Part shown: positions 16,366 to 23,890 of the stretch, in pieces | Layout: each line of letters begins with the position of its first letter | Position numbering within the stretch: position 1 is the stretch's first letter | DNA from: Paludibacteraceae bacterium | GTDB taxonomy: Bacteria > Bacteroidota > Bacteroidia > Bacteroidales > Paludibacteraceae | Direction of reading: 5' to 3' | Length of the DNA: 64,000 nt | NCBI GenBank assembly: GCA_017454915.1 | Contig: JAFTCC010000056.1 | Location: 1 to 64,000 of the forward strand | Notes under the pieces: model-generated | Databases searched by the model: none | What the model was told of the DNA's origin: nothing | The model's input: only the letters and a program-made list of their open reading frames with translations | Translations under genes and position numbers: made by a program

Positions 16366-16713
16366 GTGTTATCAATTGAATTAAACAAAATGCTTTTTCA
16401 CGCTCCCATTGGAGTGTATGATTTTGAAAAGCGTGACGGCAACGACATCAGCGTTGATGTGAGGCTCACCATTGCCGAGCAAACAACCTATGACGATGAC
16501 ATCACCGCCACTCTCAATTATGCAGACGTCTATGAACTTGTTAAGGGAGAGGTCTGCAAGCCCGCCAATTTGCTTGAAACAGTGGCCAACCGAATTAGGC
16601 AGGAACTAACTTCACGGTACCCACAGGTGTCGCATTATCAGATACGGGTTAGTAAACTTAATCCCCCTGTTGGCGGACATGTAGGCGATGCAACCATCGA
16701 ACTCAAAGATTGA
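16366..16713 (+). CDS. folB: Dihydroneopterin aldolase
   Basis: The product (115 residues from this start) catalyses the aldol step from dihydroneopterin to 6-hydroxymethyl-dihydropterin in folate synthesis. Family features are HAPIGVYDFEKRDGN near the N-terminus, LNYADVYELV with the conserved Tyr, NLLETVANRI with the pterin-binding Glu, and VSKLNPPVGGHVGDATIEL at the C-terminus. No ATG fits the family N-terminus; the GTG at 16366 gives VLSIELNKMLFHAP and a normal length, while an upstream in-frame TTG at 16306 would add 20 unrelated residues and the ATG at 16390 would cut off the first strand. The gap from the GH13 gene is short, so it may be read from the same promoter. Confidence 0.85.
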   Translation: MLSIELNKMLFHAPIGVYDFEKRDGNDISVDVRLTIAEQTTYDDDITATLNYADVYELVKGEVCKPANLLETVANRIRQELTSRYPQVSHYQIRVSKLNPPVGGHVGDATIELKD

Positions 16714-16727
16714 AACAACTAAACGAT

Positions 16728-17384
16728 ATGAGTAACGAACAAAACAAACCGCCTCAGGGCTATTGGCAAAAAGGGGACAAGGCGTTTATTTTTTCCGCCG
16801 CTACCGCTATCGTCTTGTTTGTCGGCGGAATAATTTCCTTGTCATTAGACTTTCTGCTTGTTAACGTCGCTGATGCGGATTCCAACAGCGTTTTTTACAA
16901 AACCGGTTTGGCGCTCTTTGCTGTCGGCGTGGTGCCAACCGTGTTTTGTGCATCGCTTCAGCTTTACTCATGTCTGTCTTCGTGGCAGTACATGATTAAC
17001 AAACGCCGTGGCTTGCCGTACGATGACAGCTCCGAGCGCTCTCAAAGTGCGCAGGCTGATATCCCAATAGTGGCTTCGCCGCTTAAGGGCGAGGCTAAAA
17101 ATTTTGAGCATGAAATAATTGCTGAACTCAATAATAGGGCTTCATTGCGGCATCCGCGTGCCAACATTGCGCAATTGCTCCGAGCCCTGATTGACATGAA
17201 TTTACTCGACTTCAACATTAGGCAAAAAGATGACCTCATGCGATGGGTCGTACAAGTAACAGGCTTCAACGAAACGTCAGTGTCGGCTTTCAACGAAGCC
17301 GTCAACAATGCGACCGGCACAAAAGTATATGATGCCCAAAAATGGCTTGAAAACATAATAAATAAACAAAAACAAACCAAATAA
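16728..17384 (+). CDS. Hypothetical membrane protein with two TM helices
   Basis: This encodes 218 residues. After a polar N-terminus there are two strongly hydrophobic helices (around residues 23-46 and 62-85). The rest is cytoplasmic-looking: a variable linker rich in Ser/Ala, then an alpha-helical C-terminal region (ANIAQLLRALIDMNLLDFNIRQKDDLMRWVVQVTG...). I do not recognise the family. The ATG at 16728 is 14 nt after the folB stop; a TTG start overlapping folB is possible. A strong terminator follows, so it is the last gene of this rightward unit. Confidence 0.7.
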   Translation: MSNEQNKPPQGYWQKGDKAFIFSAATAIVLFVGGIISLSLDFLLVNVADADSNSVFYKTGLALFAVGVVPTVFCASLQLYSCLSSWQYMINKRRGLPYDDSSERSQSAQADIPIVASPLKGEAKNFEHEIIAELNNRASLRHPRANIAQLLRALIDMNLLDFNIRQKDDLMRWVVQVTGFNETSVSAFNEAVNNATGTKVYDAQKWLENIINKQKQTK

Positions 17385-17408
17385 CACTATCTGTATTAGG
17401 CCAATAAT

Positions 17409-17449
17409 CCCCATGTCCTGACAACCAATGGACATGGGGACTTTTTTTT
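17409..17449 (+). terminator. Rho-independent terminator
   Basis: A 10-bp perfect stem CCCCATGTCC (17409-17418) with GGACATGGGG (17430-17439) is followed by AC and eight T. Confidence 0.9.
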
Positions 17450-17490
17450 GATTTTCGATTCTATTCGATTAAGAAACAAAATCGAAAGCG

Positions 17491-17514
17491 TTTGGCTTTT
17501 ATTGTCTAATTTTG
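17491..17514 (+). promoter_or_regulatory. Promoter-like element before the 30-residue peptide gene
   Basis: TTTG (17491-17494), 12 nt, then TAATTTTG (17507-17514). There is no TTTG at the usual 19-21 nt spacing, so this is a candidate for the alternative spacing noted elsewhere in the window. The peptide ATG follows at 17583. Confidence 0.5.
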
Positions 17515-17582
17515 CCGCCGAAAAAAACAGCACAATCGCTCAATAAACATCGCAAGGTTGTAAAATTAGTGTTAAAACCAGA

Positions 17583-17675
17583 ATGAAACAACTAAAGTAT
17601 CATACTTTAACTCTCGCATTGTTGGCTTTTACGTTTTTCATTATAGTATTAATCTTAATTTTTTCAAATTTGTAG
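17583..17675 (+). CDS. 30-residue single-span membrane peptide
   Basis: A 30-codon frame begins MKQLKYHTLTL and continues as an unbroken run of Leu, Ala, Phe, Ile and Val to SNL and a TAG stop. A basic N-terminus followed by about 20 hydrophobic residues is what a single-pass inner-membrane peptide looks like. It ends one nucleotide before the ATG of the lipoprotein gene at 17677 and follows a promoter-like element, so the two are probably co-translated. It could instead be a leader that couples translation to the lipoprotein gene, or chance. No function is assigned. Confidence 0.5.
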   Translation: MKQLKYHTLTLALLAFTFFIIVLILIFSNL

Positions 17676-17676
17676 T

Positions 17677-18246
17677 ATGAACAGAACAATTTTATTCTCG
17701 GTTATGATTGCATTGTCAGTCATTCTCACAGGTTGCAAACAGGATAGCAAAAACGAGCCGCCGGTTTACAACAGCAACACTTCTCAAACCGGAAATCAAA
17801 ATGGCGGCCAAGGCGGTTCACAAACCTATTACCAATATCACACTTACCCGGAGCCATGCCTTGCGTGGGGCACATCAATCAGCAGTTTTGAAACCTATAT
17901 GAAAAAGCAAGGTTACACGAATATTGTAGAAAATACAGATGGGGCATATGCGGTAGTTGGCGGAACTTTCGGCTTATCAATATTTTTTGACGCTGCATTC
18001 ATCAGCGGTGCGTATAAGTGGATTGATGTCTATATAAAGTATGACAATGCCACGCTTGAAGAGGTCGTAAATTATCTTTTCGAGAGGTACACTTTCATAA
18101 AAAACTATTCCAAAACATCAGAAGAATACACAAAATACAATATGACAACGCTTTTCCGCACTAAGGACGGCAAAACTGATGTCGAAATAGGAACTGAAAA
18201 TATAAATGGTAACCTGTACATCGGCGTGTATTATTCACCGCTTTAA
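17677..18246 (+). CDS. Hypothetical lipoprotein
   Basis: This encodes 189 residues with a lipobox (LTGC, Cys at about residue 20). After the lipid anchor there is a Gly/Asn/Gln-rich linker (NTSQTGNQNGGQGGSQTYYQYH), then a globular domain of ~130 residues with alternating aromatic strands. I do not recognise the domain. It directly follows the 30-residue peptide and is followed by a very strong terminator. Confidence 0.75.
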   Translation: MNRTILFSVMIALSVILTGCKQDSKNEPPVYNSNTSQTGNQNGGQGGSQTYYQYHTYPEPCLAWGTSISSFETYMKKQGYTNIVENTDGAYAVVGGTFGLSIFFDAAFISGAYKWIDVYIKYDNATLEEVVNYLFERYTFIKNYSKTSEEYTKYNMTTLFRTKDGKTDVEIGTENINGNLYIGVYYSPL

Positions 18247-18278
18247 CACAAGATTCTTATTCCGTGAACATTATAGCC

Positions 18279-18328
18279 AAAGACCTCGTGGAAAGGACGT
18301 ACCGCCCTTTCCACGAGGTCTTTGTTTT
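18279..18328 (+). terminator. Terminator with 18-bp stem
   Basis: Perfect 18-bp inverted repeat (18279-18296 with 18306-18323) with AAAGACC/GGTCTTT ends, followed by GTTTT. It ends the lipoprotein transcript and may also act on the opposing gene that ends at 18370. Confidence 0.9.
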
Positions 18329-18369
18329 ATCAATTAGTTTCTGCCCTAAGCTCTGGCAGTACTGACTTG

Positions 18370-18930
18370 TTATTTGAGTTGCATTGTTGCCAATATGGTT
18401 TTTAGGCTTTCCATGTCGCGCAATCCAGCAGACGTTTCATAGACGGCATAAACGACTGATTTCCAGTTGTCGATGTACCTCGCCTCAACACGGACGAGTA
18501 TGTCTTCGCCGCCGTATGTGGCGTTAAGGGTTGTCGCGTCAAGGCAGCCAGAAGCGTCAAATGGTTCATGCTCTCCAACTTCCACAGTTCCTTTTTCTCC
18601 GTTTTGCTCCATCAGTTCGAATACTTTTTTGTGGTATTCTTCTGCGCCGTTCTTTACCATTGTGGCAAGCAGCTCACGACGGGCGTCCTCGTCTGCGGCA
18701 AGGTCCATGTTCGGATAGATCGTAGCCTCAAATTGAGATAAGTCTTCATCATGCTTGGTTGCGCATACGAAATGTAGCGAGCCGTCTTCGTCAGCTATCA
18801 CGTTGCTGAATGTGTATGTGGACGGGTGGTTGATGACGGCAGGCCCAAGGTCGTATGTCTTGATTTCGTAACTGTCGCAAGCTGTGAGCATCAGCGCAGC
18901 CGACAGTAGTGCTAAAAAATGTTGTCTCAT
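18370..18930 (-). CDS. Hypothetical lipoprotein
   Basis: This encodes 186 residues with a lipoprotein signal (MRQHFLALLSAALMLTAC). The mature part is acidic, with two Cys residues and a mixed alpha/beta pattern (VRVEARYIDNWKSVVYAVYETS). I do not recognise the family. It stands alone on the minus strand between convergent gene 17677-18246 and tRNA-Val. Confidence 0.75.
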   Translation of the reverse strand: MRQHFLALLSAALMLTACDSYEIKTYDLGPAVINHPSTYTFSNVIADEDGSLHFVCATKHDEDLSQFEATIYPNMDLAADEDARRELLATMVKNGAEEYHKKVFELMEQNGEKGTVEVGEHEPFDASGCLDATTLNATYGGEDILVRVEARYIDNWKSVVYAVYETSAGLRDMESLKTILATMQLK

Positions 18931-18966
18931 AATTGCTTAATTGCGCGGTTAACACACTTGTAAGTA

Positions 18967-18998
18967 CAAAAATACAACTAAAAGCGCAAACAGCCAAA
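18967..18998 (-). promoter_or_regulatory. Promoter of the lipoprotein gene at 18370
   Basis: On the minus strand the -7 box TATTTTTG (18974-18967) has TTTG both 20 nt upstream (18998-18995) and 12 nt upstream (18990-18987). Confidence 0.6.
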
Positions 18999-19071
18999 CT
19001 TTTTGGGAAAAAATAAACAGAGACTGCAGCAATACTGTCAATCTCTGTTACAAAGTGTAAGAAAGGAGGTG

Positions 19072-19146
19072 TGGACGAAGAGGGATTCGAACCCCCGACC
19101 CTCTGCTTGTAAGGCAGATGCTCTGAACCAGCTGCGCTATTCGTCC
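19072..19146 (-). tRNA. tRNA-Val (TAC)
   Basis: Minus-strand cloverleaf: acceptor stem GGACGAA (19146-19140) with TTCGTCC (19079-19073), anticodon loop CTTACAA with anticodon TAC, T arm with loop TTCGAAT, discriminator A at 19072. CCA is not encoded. A -7 box TACCTTTG lies at 19165-19158 with CTTG 19 nt upstream. Confidence 0.93.
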
Positions 19147-19157
19147 GATTGCGAGTG

Positions 19158-19187
19158 CAAAGGTACAACATTTTTTTTAACCTGCAA
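19158..19187 (-). promoter_or_regulatory. Promoter of tRNA-Val
   Basis: TTG (19187-19185), 19 nt, TACCTTTG (19165-19158) on the minus strand, ending 12 nt before the tRNA. Confidence 0.65.
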
Positions 19188-19238
19188 GCGTTTTTTCAAA
19201 AAAAATGAAAAAAAAGATAAAAACATATCTGCTATTTA

Positions 19239-20183
19239 TCATTTCACCCGCGTTCCGCGCCTAATGTTTAGGTCTGCAATCCAGCCGACGTATGCGTGCA
19301 GGTCTTCGCGCATCATGGTCAGATTGCTGGCGCTATACCTCAAAAACGAGTGCCTAACGCCTATTCTCCATGCTGAGCGAATGAACCTCATGTCAATATG
19401 GAGGTCGTGCGTGAATGACTGTTTGTTATGAAACGATGCAAAATGTGCGGTGCCTTTGATGTTATCAGCAAATTCGTAGTACGCCTGCCCCATGTCGGGC
19501 ATAAAGAAGCAACCCGCAAAAGGCGTGCTGATATGGTAATCGAAAGTGAAGTGTACTTTGCGGCCAGCCCATAGTGCGTATTGAACGCCAGCGGCAATGC
19601 TCATGTCTGCGCTCAAGTCCATGGAGTAGGGTTTGTTCACATTGCTGCCAGCTGTGCGTCCCGCATAATCAGCTCCAATCATGAGCCCGCCGCCAACCGT
19701 AAGCCCGCGCCACTGCCATTCATACATCATGCGCCAGTCGGCGTTGACGCTCCATGTCCGGCGGCCGTTGTTTTTCGCTTTGCTTATCAGCTTGCCGTAG
19801 CCAGCCTCCCAGTGCCAGTATTGGCGCAGACTGTGGCGCGAGCCCGCTGGACCGCCTTGGCGATGGCTCCACACCCTAATTAGTTTGTCAGACTCGTTGC
19901 CGATGCCTACTGTCCAGCCTTTGTAGGGCAGTAATGACAGGTATTGGTCCGACGACTGCTGTCTTCCATACCACACGAATGTCGCACTGTGGACAACGCC
20001 ACCGCTGTCTTTGAGGCACACATAATCATGCGCCTTTCTATTCCGTGGCAATTTGCTGTTCACGGCAATGCTGTCATTTTGCAGCTTGTCGGTGTTTTGG
20101 CTGTCAGAGACATCTTGTGCCTCGCATCTCAAGAATACCAGTAACAAGATAATCGACAATATGGTGTACTTGTGGGAATGCAT
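19239..20183 (-). CDS. Exported protein, probable beta-barrel
   Basis: This encodes 314 residues with an N-terminal signal sequence (YTILSIILLLVFLRCEAQD). From about residue 80 the sequence alternates hydrophobic and polar residues with many Trp and Tyr (WHWEAGYGKLI, WSVNADWRMMYEWQW, LTVGGGLMIGADY, HFTFDYHISTPFAG, WRIGVRHSFLRYS), as in outer-membrane barrels. It somewhat resembles the DUF3316 family of Bacteroidota, but I am not certain. A -7 box TAATTTTG lies at 20198-20191. No neighbour suggests a role. Confidence 0.65.
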   Translation of the reverse strand: MHSHKYTILSIILLLVFLRCEAQDVSDSQNTDKLQNDSIAVNSKLPRNRKAHDYVCLKDSGGVVHSATFVWYGRQQSSDQYLSLLPYKGWTVGIGNESDKLIRVWSHRQGGPAGSRHSLRQYWHWEAGYGKLISKAKNNGRRTWSVNADWRMMYEWQWRGLTVGGGLMIGADYAGRTAGSNVNKPYSMDLSADMSIAAGVQYALWAGRKVHFTFDYHISTPFAGCFFMPDMGQAYYEFADNIKGTAHFASFHNKQSFTHDLHIDMRFIRSAWRIGVRHSFLRYSASNLTMMREDLHAYVGWIADLNIRRGTRVK

Positions 20184-20339
20184 CTCTTTGCAAAATTAGC
20201 AATTTTTAGCGAAAAAATGCTCCAGACACAATATTTTTTGCAATTTCAATAATGTGGTTAGACAAATATGACCTGCCATTCGCATTTCCCCATGTCAATT
20301 ATTTTTCGTAACTTTACGTCCGCAATTGAAATTTATTCT

Positions 20340-21239
20340 ATGAAAGCGAAACCATTTGTCAAATGGGTTGGCGGTAAAACGCAACTCATTGACCAACTCG
20401 AAGCTCTGCTTCCTGCTGACTTTGATGAATGGGAGAATGTCACTTACATTGAGCCGTTTGTGGGCGGAGGAGCAATGCTCTTTTATATGCTACAGGCACA
20501 CCCCAACATCAAAACAGCCATTATTAACGACATAAACCCCGACCTCACGACTTGTTATAAAGTGGTGAGAGATAATCCTTCAGATTTGGTGGTGTCACTC
20601 AAGGAACTGCAAAAAGAGTACTATTCTCTAAAATCAGAAGAAACTCGCAAGAAGTTTTACCTGCTTATGAGAGATGAGTTTAATACCAAGGTGCTTACCC
20701 CTATACGCAACACTACGCTGTTCTTCTTTCTTAATCGAACCTGCTTTAACGGCTTATACAGAGTAAATAAATCAGGACTGTTCAATGTGCCATTTGGCAA
20801 ATATGAAACACCGATAATTTGCGACCCGAATACTATTTATGCAGATAGCGAACTACTACAAAACGTAGAAATTCTAACCGGAGATTACCAGCAGACTTTA
20901 GAAAAAGCAAAGGGAAATACTCTGTTTTATTTTGACCCGCCCTATCGTCCACTCAACAACACAAGCAGTTTTAATGACTACACCAAAGAGGCATTCGATG
21001 ATTTGGCACAACACCGTCTGAAAGAGTTCTGCGACCAAATAGAAGCGGCGGGTTATAAGTTTATGTTGAGTAATTCTGATTGTGCGGACATGTTCTTCGA
21101 TGGTTTATATTTGCAATATGTCATAGATCGCGTGTGGGCTTCACGCAATGTAAATGCTAATGCAAGTAAACGCGGTAAACTCACAGAAATCCTTGTGCAT
21201 AATTATCAAGAAACGAAACAACTTAAATTAGCAGTATAA
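20340..21239 (+). CDS. Type II DNA adenine methylase, DpnM/Dam type (GATC)
   Basis: The 299-residue product transfers a methyl group to N6 of adenine, presumably in GATC. The S-adenosylmethionine site FVKWVGGKTQL and FVGGGAMLFYML flank the N-terminus, the catalytic DPPY motif appears as FYFDPPYRPL, and the NRTCFNGLYRVNKSGLFNVPFG block is typical of the D12 class (alpha group). The ATG at 20340 gives the family N-terminus (MKAKPFVKW). It starts the restriction-modification operon: the GATC endonuclease follows after 1 nt. The operon reads as more AT-rich than its neighbours, consistent with horizontal gain. Only an imperfect promoter (TAACTTTA at 20309-20316) is seen. Confidence 0.93.
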   Translation: MKAKPFVKWVGGKTQLIDQLEALLPADFDEWENVTYIEPFVGGGAMLFYMLQAHPNIKTAIINDINPDLTTCYKVVRDNPSDLVVSLKELQKEYYSLKSEETRKKFYLLMRDEFNTKVLTPIRNTTLFFFLNRTCFNGLYRVNKSGLFNVPFGKYETPIICDPNTIYADSELLQNVEILTGDYQQTLEKAKGNTLFYFDPPYRPLNNTSSFNDYTKEAFDDLAQHRLKEFCDQIEAAGYKFMLSNSDCADMFFDGLYLQYVIDRVWASRNVNANASKRGKLTEILVHNYQETKQLKLAV

Positions 21240-21240
21240 C

Positions 21241-22077
21241 ATGGCAGCACATACCAAAGAACAATTTGACTTGTTTATGTCCCAATTGCGCGAAACGAAC
21301 GCAACGCTTGATTTTTATTGTGACTTTCCGAAGATTGCACGCAATGTCGCAGACATTGAAATCAACCTTAATACCTTGAATTACCTTGTAGGAAAAGAAA
21401 ATCTCCGTGAGGCAGTTGAGGCTCTTTGGCATAAAGACCCGAGTGTATTTGATGTCATGGATATTCTTATAGCTACACGCCAAAGGGATGACAAGAAATT
21501 CATTGATAACGATGGTTCTATGCATTCCGTTCATTCGTTGTTTGGCTCTGTAGATGGTATAATGAAATTTATTGAAGGCACAGGGCTGAACAAGGTATTC
21601 AAAAACAAAGAAGTCAAAGATTTAGTGGATTATGTTTTTGGAGTTGAAACAGGACTTGATACTAACGCACGCAAGAACCGAAGCGGAGAAATAACCGAAA
21701 CACTTGTTTCACGAATTTTTGCTAATGCCGGTATTTCTTATAGGGAACAAGTATCATCCAAAGAATTCCCAGCGATAGCTAATGTATTAGGCGCAGATCA
21801 GAAGGTATTTGATTTTGCTATTTTATCAAAAGGAAAAACATATCTAATAGAGGTAAATTTTTACTCTGGTGGCGGCTCAAAACTGAATGAAGTTGCGCGT
21901 TCATATACTGATGTTGCTCCGAAAGTAAATGGTGTACTCGGATTTGAATTTGTATGGATTACTGATGGAGTTGGTTGGAACTCAGCCCGTAATAAATTAG
22001 AAGAGGCATTTGCCGCTATTCCAAACATATACAATTTGACAACGATTAGCGAATTTATTAAGTGTATAAATGGCTGA
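21241..22077 (+). CDS. Type II restriction endonuclease, DpnII family (GATC)
   Basis: The 278-residue product matches the DpnII/MboI endonuclease family, which cuts unmethylated GATC. The nuclease core is in the C-terminal half: KVFDFAILSKGKTYLIEVNFYSGGGSKLNEVARSY supplies the D...E-x-N catalytic arrangement and the Gly-rich segment characteristic of this family, followed by FEFVWITDGVGW. The ATG is one nucleotide after the methylase stop, and its 3' end overlaps the second methylase by 8 nt. Tight packing of endonuclease between two methylases would keep expression balanced by translational coupling. Confidence 0.93.
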   Translation: MAAHTKEQFDLFMSQLRETNATLDFYCDFPKIARNVADIEINLNTLNYLVGKENLREAVEALWHKDPSVFDVMDILIATRQRDDKKFIDNDGSMHSVHSLFGSVDGIMKFIEGTGLNKVFKNKEVKDLVDYVFGVETGLDTNARKNRSGEITETLVSRIFANAGISYREQVSSKEFPAIANVLGADQKVFDFAILSKGKTYLIEVNFYSGGGSKLNEVARSYTDVAPKVNGVLGFEFVWITDGVGWNSARNKLEEAFAAIPNIYNLTTISEFIKCING

Positions 22078-23254
22078 AAGATATATCTTTCCGGATTTTG
22101 TCGTTCTTCACGGCGATTGCATGGAACGGCTGAAAGAGATAGAGGACAACTCTATTGATGCTATTTTTGCCGACCCTCCGTATTTCTTGAGTAACGGTGG
22201 CATTAGTGTTCATAGTGGAAAACAAGTGTGCGTGGACAAAGGCGATTGGGATAAAGGCGGAACGGCAGAGCATATCTATGAATTTAACCGCCGGTGGTTG
22301 GCACTCTGTCGCCCCAAATTGAAAGAAAATGGTACTATCTGGATTAGTGGCACGCACCATAACATCCATGTTGTAATGCGTTGCCTGCAAGAATTGGGTT
22401 ACAAAGTGCTCAATACGATTACTTGGCAGAAAACAGACCCGCCGCCTAATTTGTCTTGCAAGTACTTCAACTTTTCTACCGAACTCATCATTTGGGCGAG
22501 AAAACATGAGAAGAAGACGCATAAGTTCAACTACGAGACGATGAAACAGTTAAACGGTGGAACACAAATGACTGATGTCTGGCGTATTCCTGCGGTTTGC
22601 TCGTGGGAAAAACTGCAAGGCAAGCACCCCACACAAAAGCCTTTACGTTTGTTGTATCGTATTATACTTGCATCCACAAACGAGGGAGACACAATTTTAG
22701 ATCCATTCAGCGGTTCTGGGACAACTGGTATAGCCGCTAATTTACTTGGGCGCAAATATGTTGGCATTGAACAAGATAAATCGTTTGTGGAATTATCTTT
22801 GAATCGCCATCAAGTACTTGACGACGCCAATACTCGTGCTAAACTACTTGATAAAATGCGTGAGAATGGCCAAGAGATAACAGTGTTAGTCAACCACATG
22901 CGAGAAAAAGACCTTGAAATAGCAATGCATACAGGTGTCACGTATGTCCGTGCAGGTGATAGTAAAGGTTCGTTACTTGTTAAGCAAGGTTTTGAACGTC
23001 TGGGATATGTTTGCCTGCATACTAACGGAGAACAGCCCCAGTTGTTCAAACTGGTAAAAAAAGGATTTCAGATTTGGACTGCCGAGGCATTGCGTAAGAT
23101 AGGCTTCACAGCAGAGAATGCACCATATTATGCAGTTTTGCATTTTGACTCCCAAAAACCTATTACATACGACATGGTAATTGATTTGAAGAAGAAAAAA
23201 TATACTCAAGTGGCACACATCGAGCCTTTGAGACATTTTATAGGCATAAAATAA
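22070..23254 (+). CDS. Second DNA methyltransferase of the DpnII system, extended
   Basis: This encodes 394 residues. The N-terminal ~245 residues are a beta-class adenine methyltransferase like DpnA (M2.DpnII), with ADPPYFLSNGGISVHSGK (motif IV) near the start and DPFSGSGTTGIAANLLGRKYVGIE (motif I) near residue 220. In the DpnII system this second enzyme methylates single-stranded GATC DNA. The C-terminal ~140 residues are an extra domain (GVTYVRAGDSKGSLLVKQGF... VCLHTNGEQPQLFKLVKKG) that DpnA, at about 268 residues, lacks; it might contact DNA or the endonuclease. The start at 22070 overlaps the endonuclease gene by 8 nt. Confidence 0.88.
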   Translation: MAERYIFPDFVVLHGDCMERLKEIEDNSIDAIFADPPYFLSNGGISVHSGKQVCVDKGDWDKGGTAEHIYEFNRRWLALCRPKLKENGTIWISGTHHNIHVVMRCLQELGYKVLNTITWQKTDPPPNLSCKYFNFSTELIIWARKHEKKTHKFNYETMKQLNGGTQMTDVWRIPAVCSWEKLQGKHPTQKPLRLLYRIILASTNEGDTILDPFSGSGTTGIAANLLGRKYVGIEQDKSFVELSLNRHQVLDDANTRAKLLDKMRENGQEITVLVNHMREKDLEIAMHTGVTYVRAGDSKGSLLVKQGFERLGYVCLHTNGEQPQLFKLVKKGFQIWTAEALRKIGFTAENAPYYAVLHFDSQKPITYDMVIDLKKKKYTQVAHIEPLRHFIGIK

Positions 23255-23306
23255 GAAACATAAAACGGCATAGAAACACTAAATCGGGCATTTCGTTAAA
23301 GTTAAT

Positions 23307-23684
23307 ATGGAATGGTTGGCTAAAGTATTTAGCACGACCTATGTAAATATCTGCGTTGTGTTTAACTTATACGTGCAAGGCGTTGTGTTGGCTATTTTTG
23401 CTCTATGGGCAGGCGTACAGGCTGTCTGGAACATCTCCTGCTTTGGGTTTAACATGAAAAACTGTTGTGCCAGCCTATTTGCGGTGTTACAACTTGCAAT
23501 TGTAGCTATATCATGCGTAAGATATTGGCCGCCATTACGTAAGGCTTTCTTTCTCTGTGTTGACGACCTGCGCAATCTGGCAGCATTTTGTAATACAACG
23601 TATGAGGTAGTAAATATTGTAATTTTTGTGATTTTATATTTGTTATTTATTGGATTGGATATCTACATCATTAAAAGTATGTGA
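23307..23684 (+). CDS. Small membrane protein next to the RM operon
   Basis: This encodes 125 residues, largely hydrophobic, with about three transmembrane helices (residues ~15-45, 50-75 and 98-122) and several Cys residues. It begins 52 nt after the second methylase and shares that region's AT-rich character. I do not recognise the family. It may be a passenger of the restriction island or part of it. No other gene follows before the PNPase promoter. Confidence 0.55.
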   Translation: MEWLAKVFSTTYVNICVVFNLYVQGVVLAIFALWAGVQAVWNISCFGFNMKNCCASLFAVLQLAIVAISCVRYWPPLRKAFFLCVDDLRNLAAFCNTTYEVVNIVIFVILYLLFIGLDIYIIKSM

Positions 23685-23694
23685 TAAGTTAGAA

Positions 23695-23714
23695 TAGATA
23701 GATAGATAGATAGA
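23695..23714. repeat. Tetranucleotide tandem repeat (TAGA)5
   Basis: Five perfect TAGA units, immediately after the small membrane protein gene and before the PNPase promoter. It is in non-coding DNA, so copy-number change would not shift a reading frame. Confidence 0.9.
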
Positions 23715-23789
23715 GGCAGGAATAATGCTCATTTTGCGTGAATACCAAAGGCCGGCGAATTACCATTGCCGTGGAAAAATCGCAGATTA

Positions 23790-23821
23790 TTTGCTTTTTC
23801 GCTCACTTATTCGTAACTTTG
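23790..23821 (+). promoter_or_regulatory. Promoter of pnp
   Basis: TTTG (23790-23793), 20 nt, TAACTTTG (23814-23821). The ATG of pnp is 69 nt further on, leaving an untranslated leader of about 60 nt. Confidence 0.75.
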
Positions 23822-23890
23822 CACTACTTTTTGAGTAAATATGAATTCGAAAGGCAAATCGCCTTTCATTAACCCTTTAACCATTTGCAA

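Noticed and set aside
20268..23684. Integrated mobile element around the RM genes
   Set aside because: No integrase, transposase or terminal repeats were seen; only base composition suggests transfer.
23695..23714. CRISPR array
   Set aside because: The TAGA units are directly adjacent with no spacers. No direct-repeat plus spacer array was found anywhere in the window.
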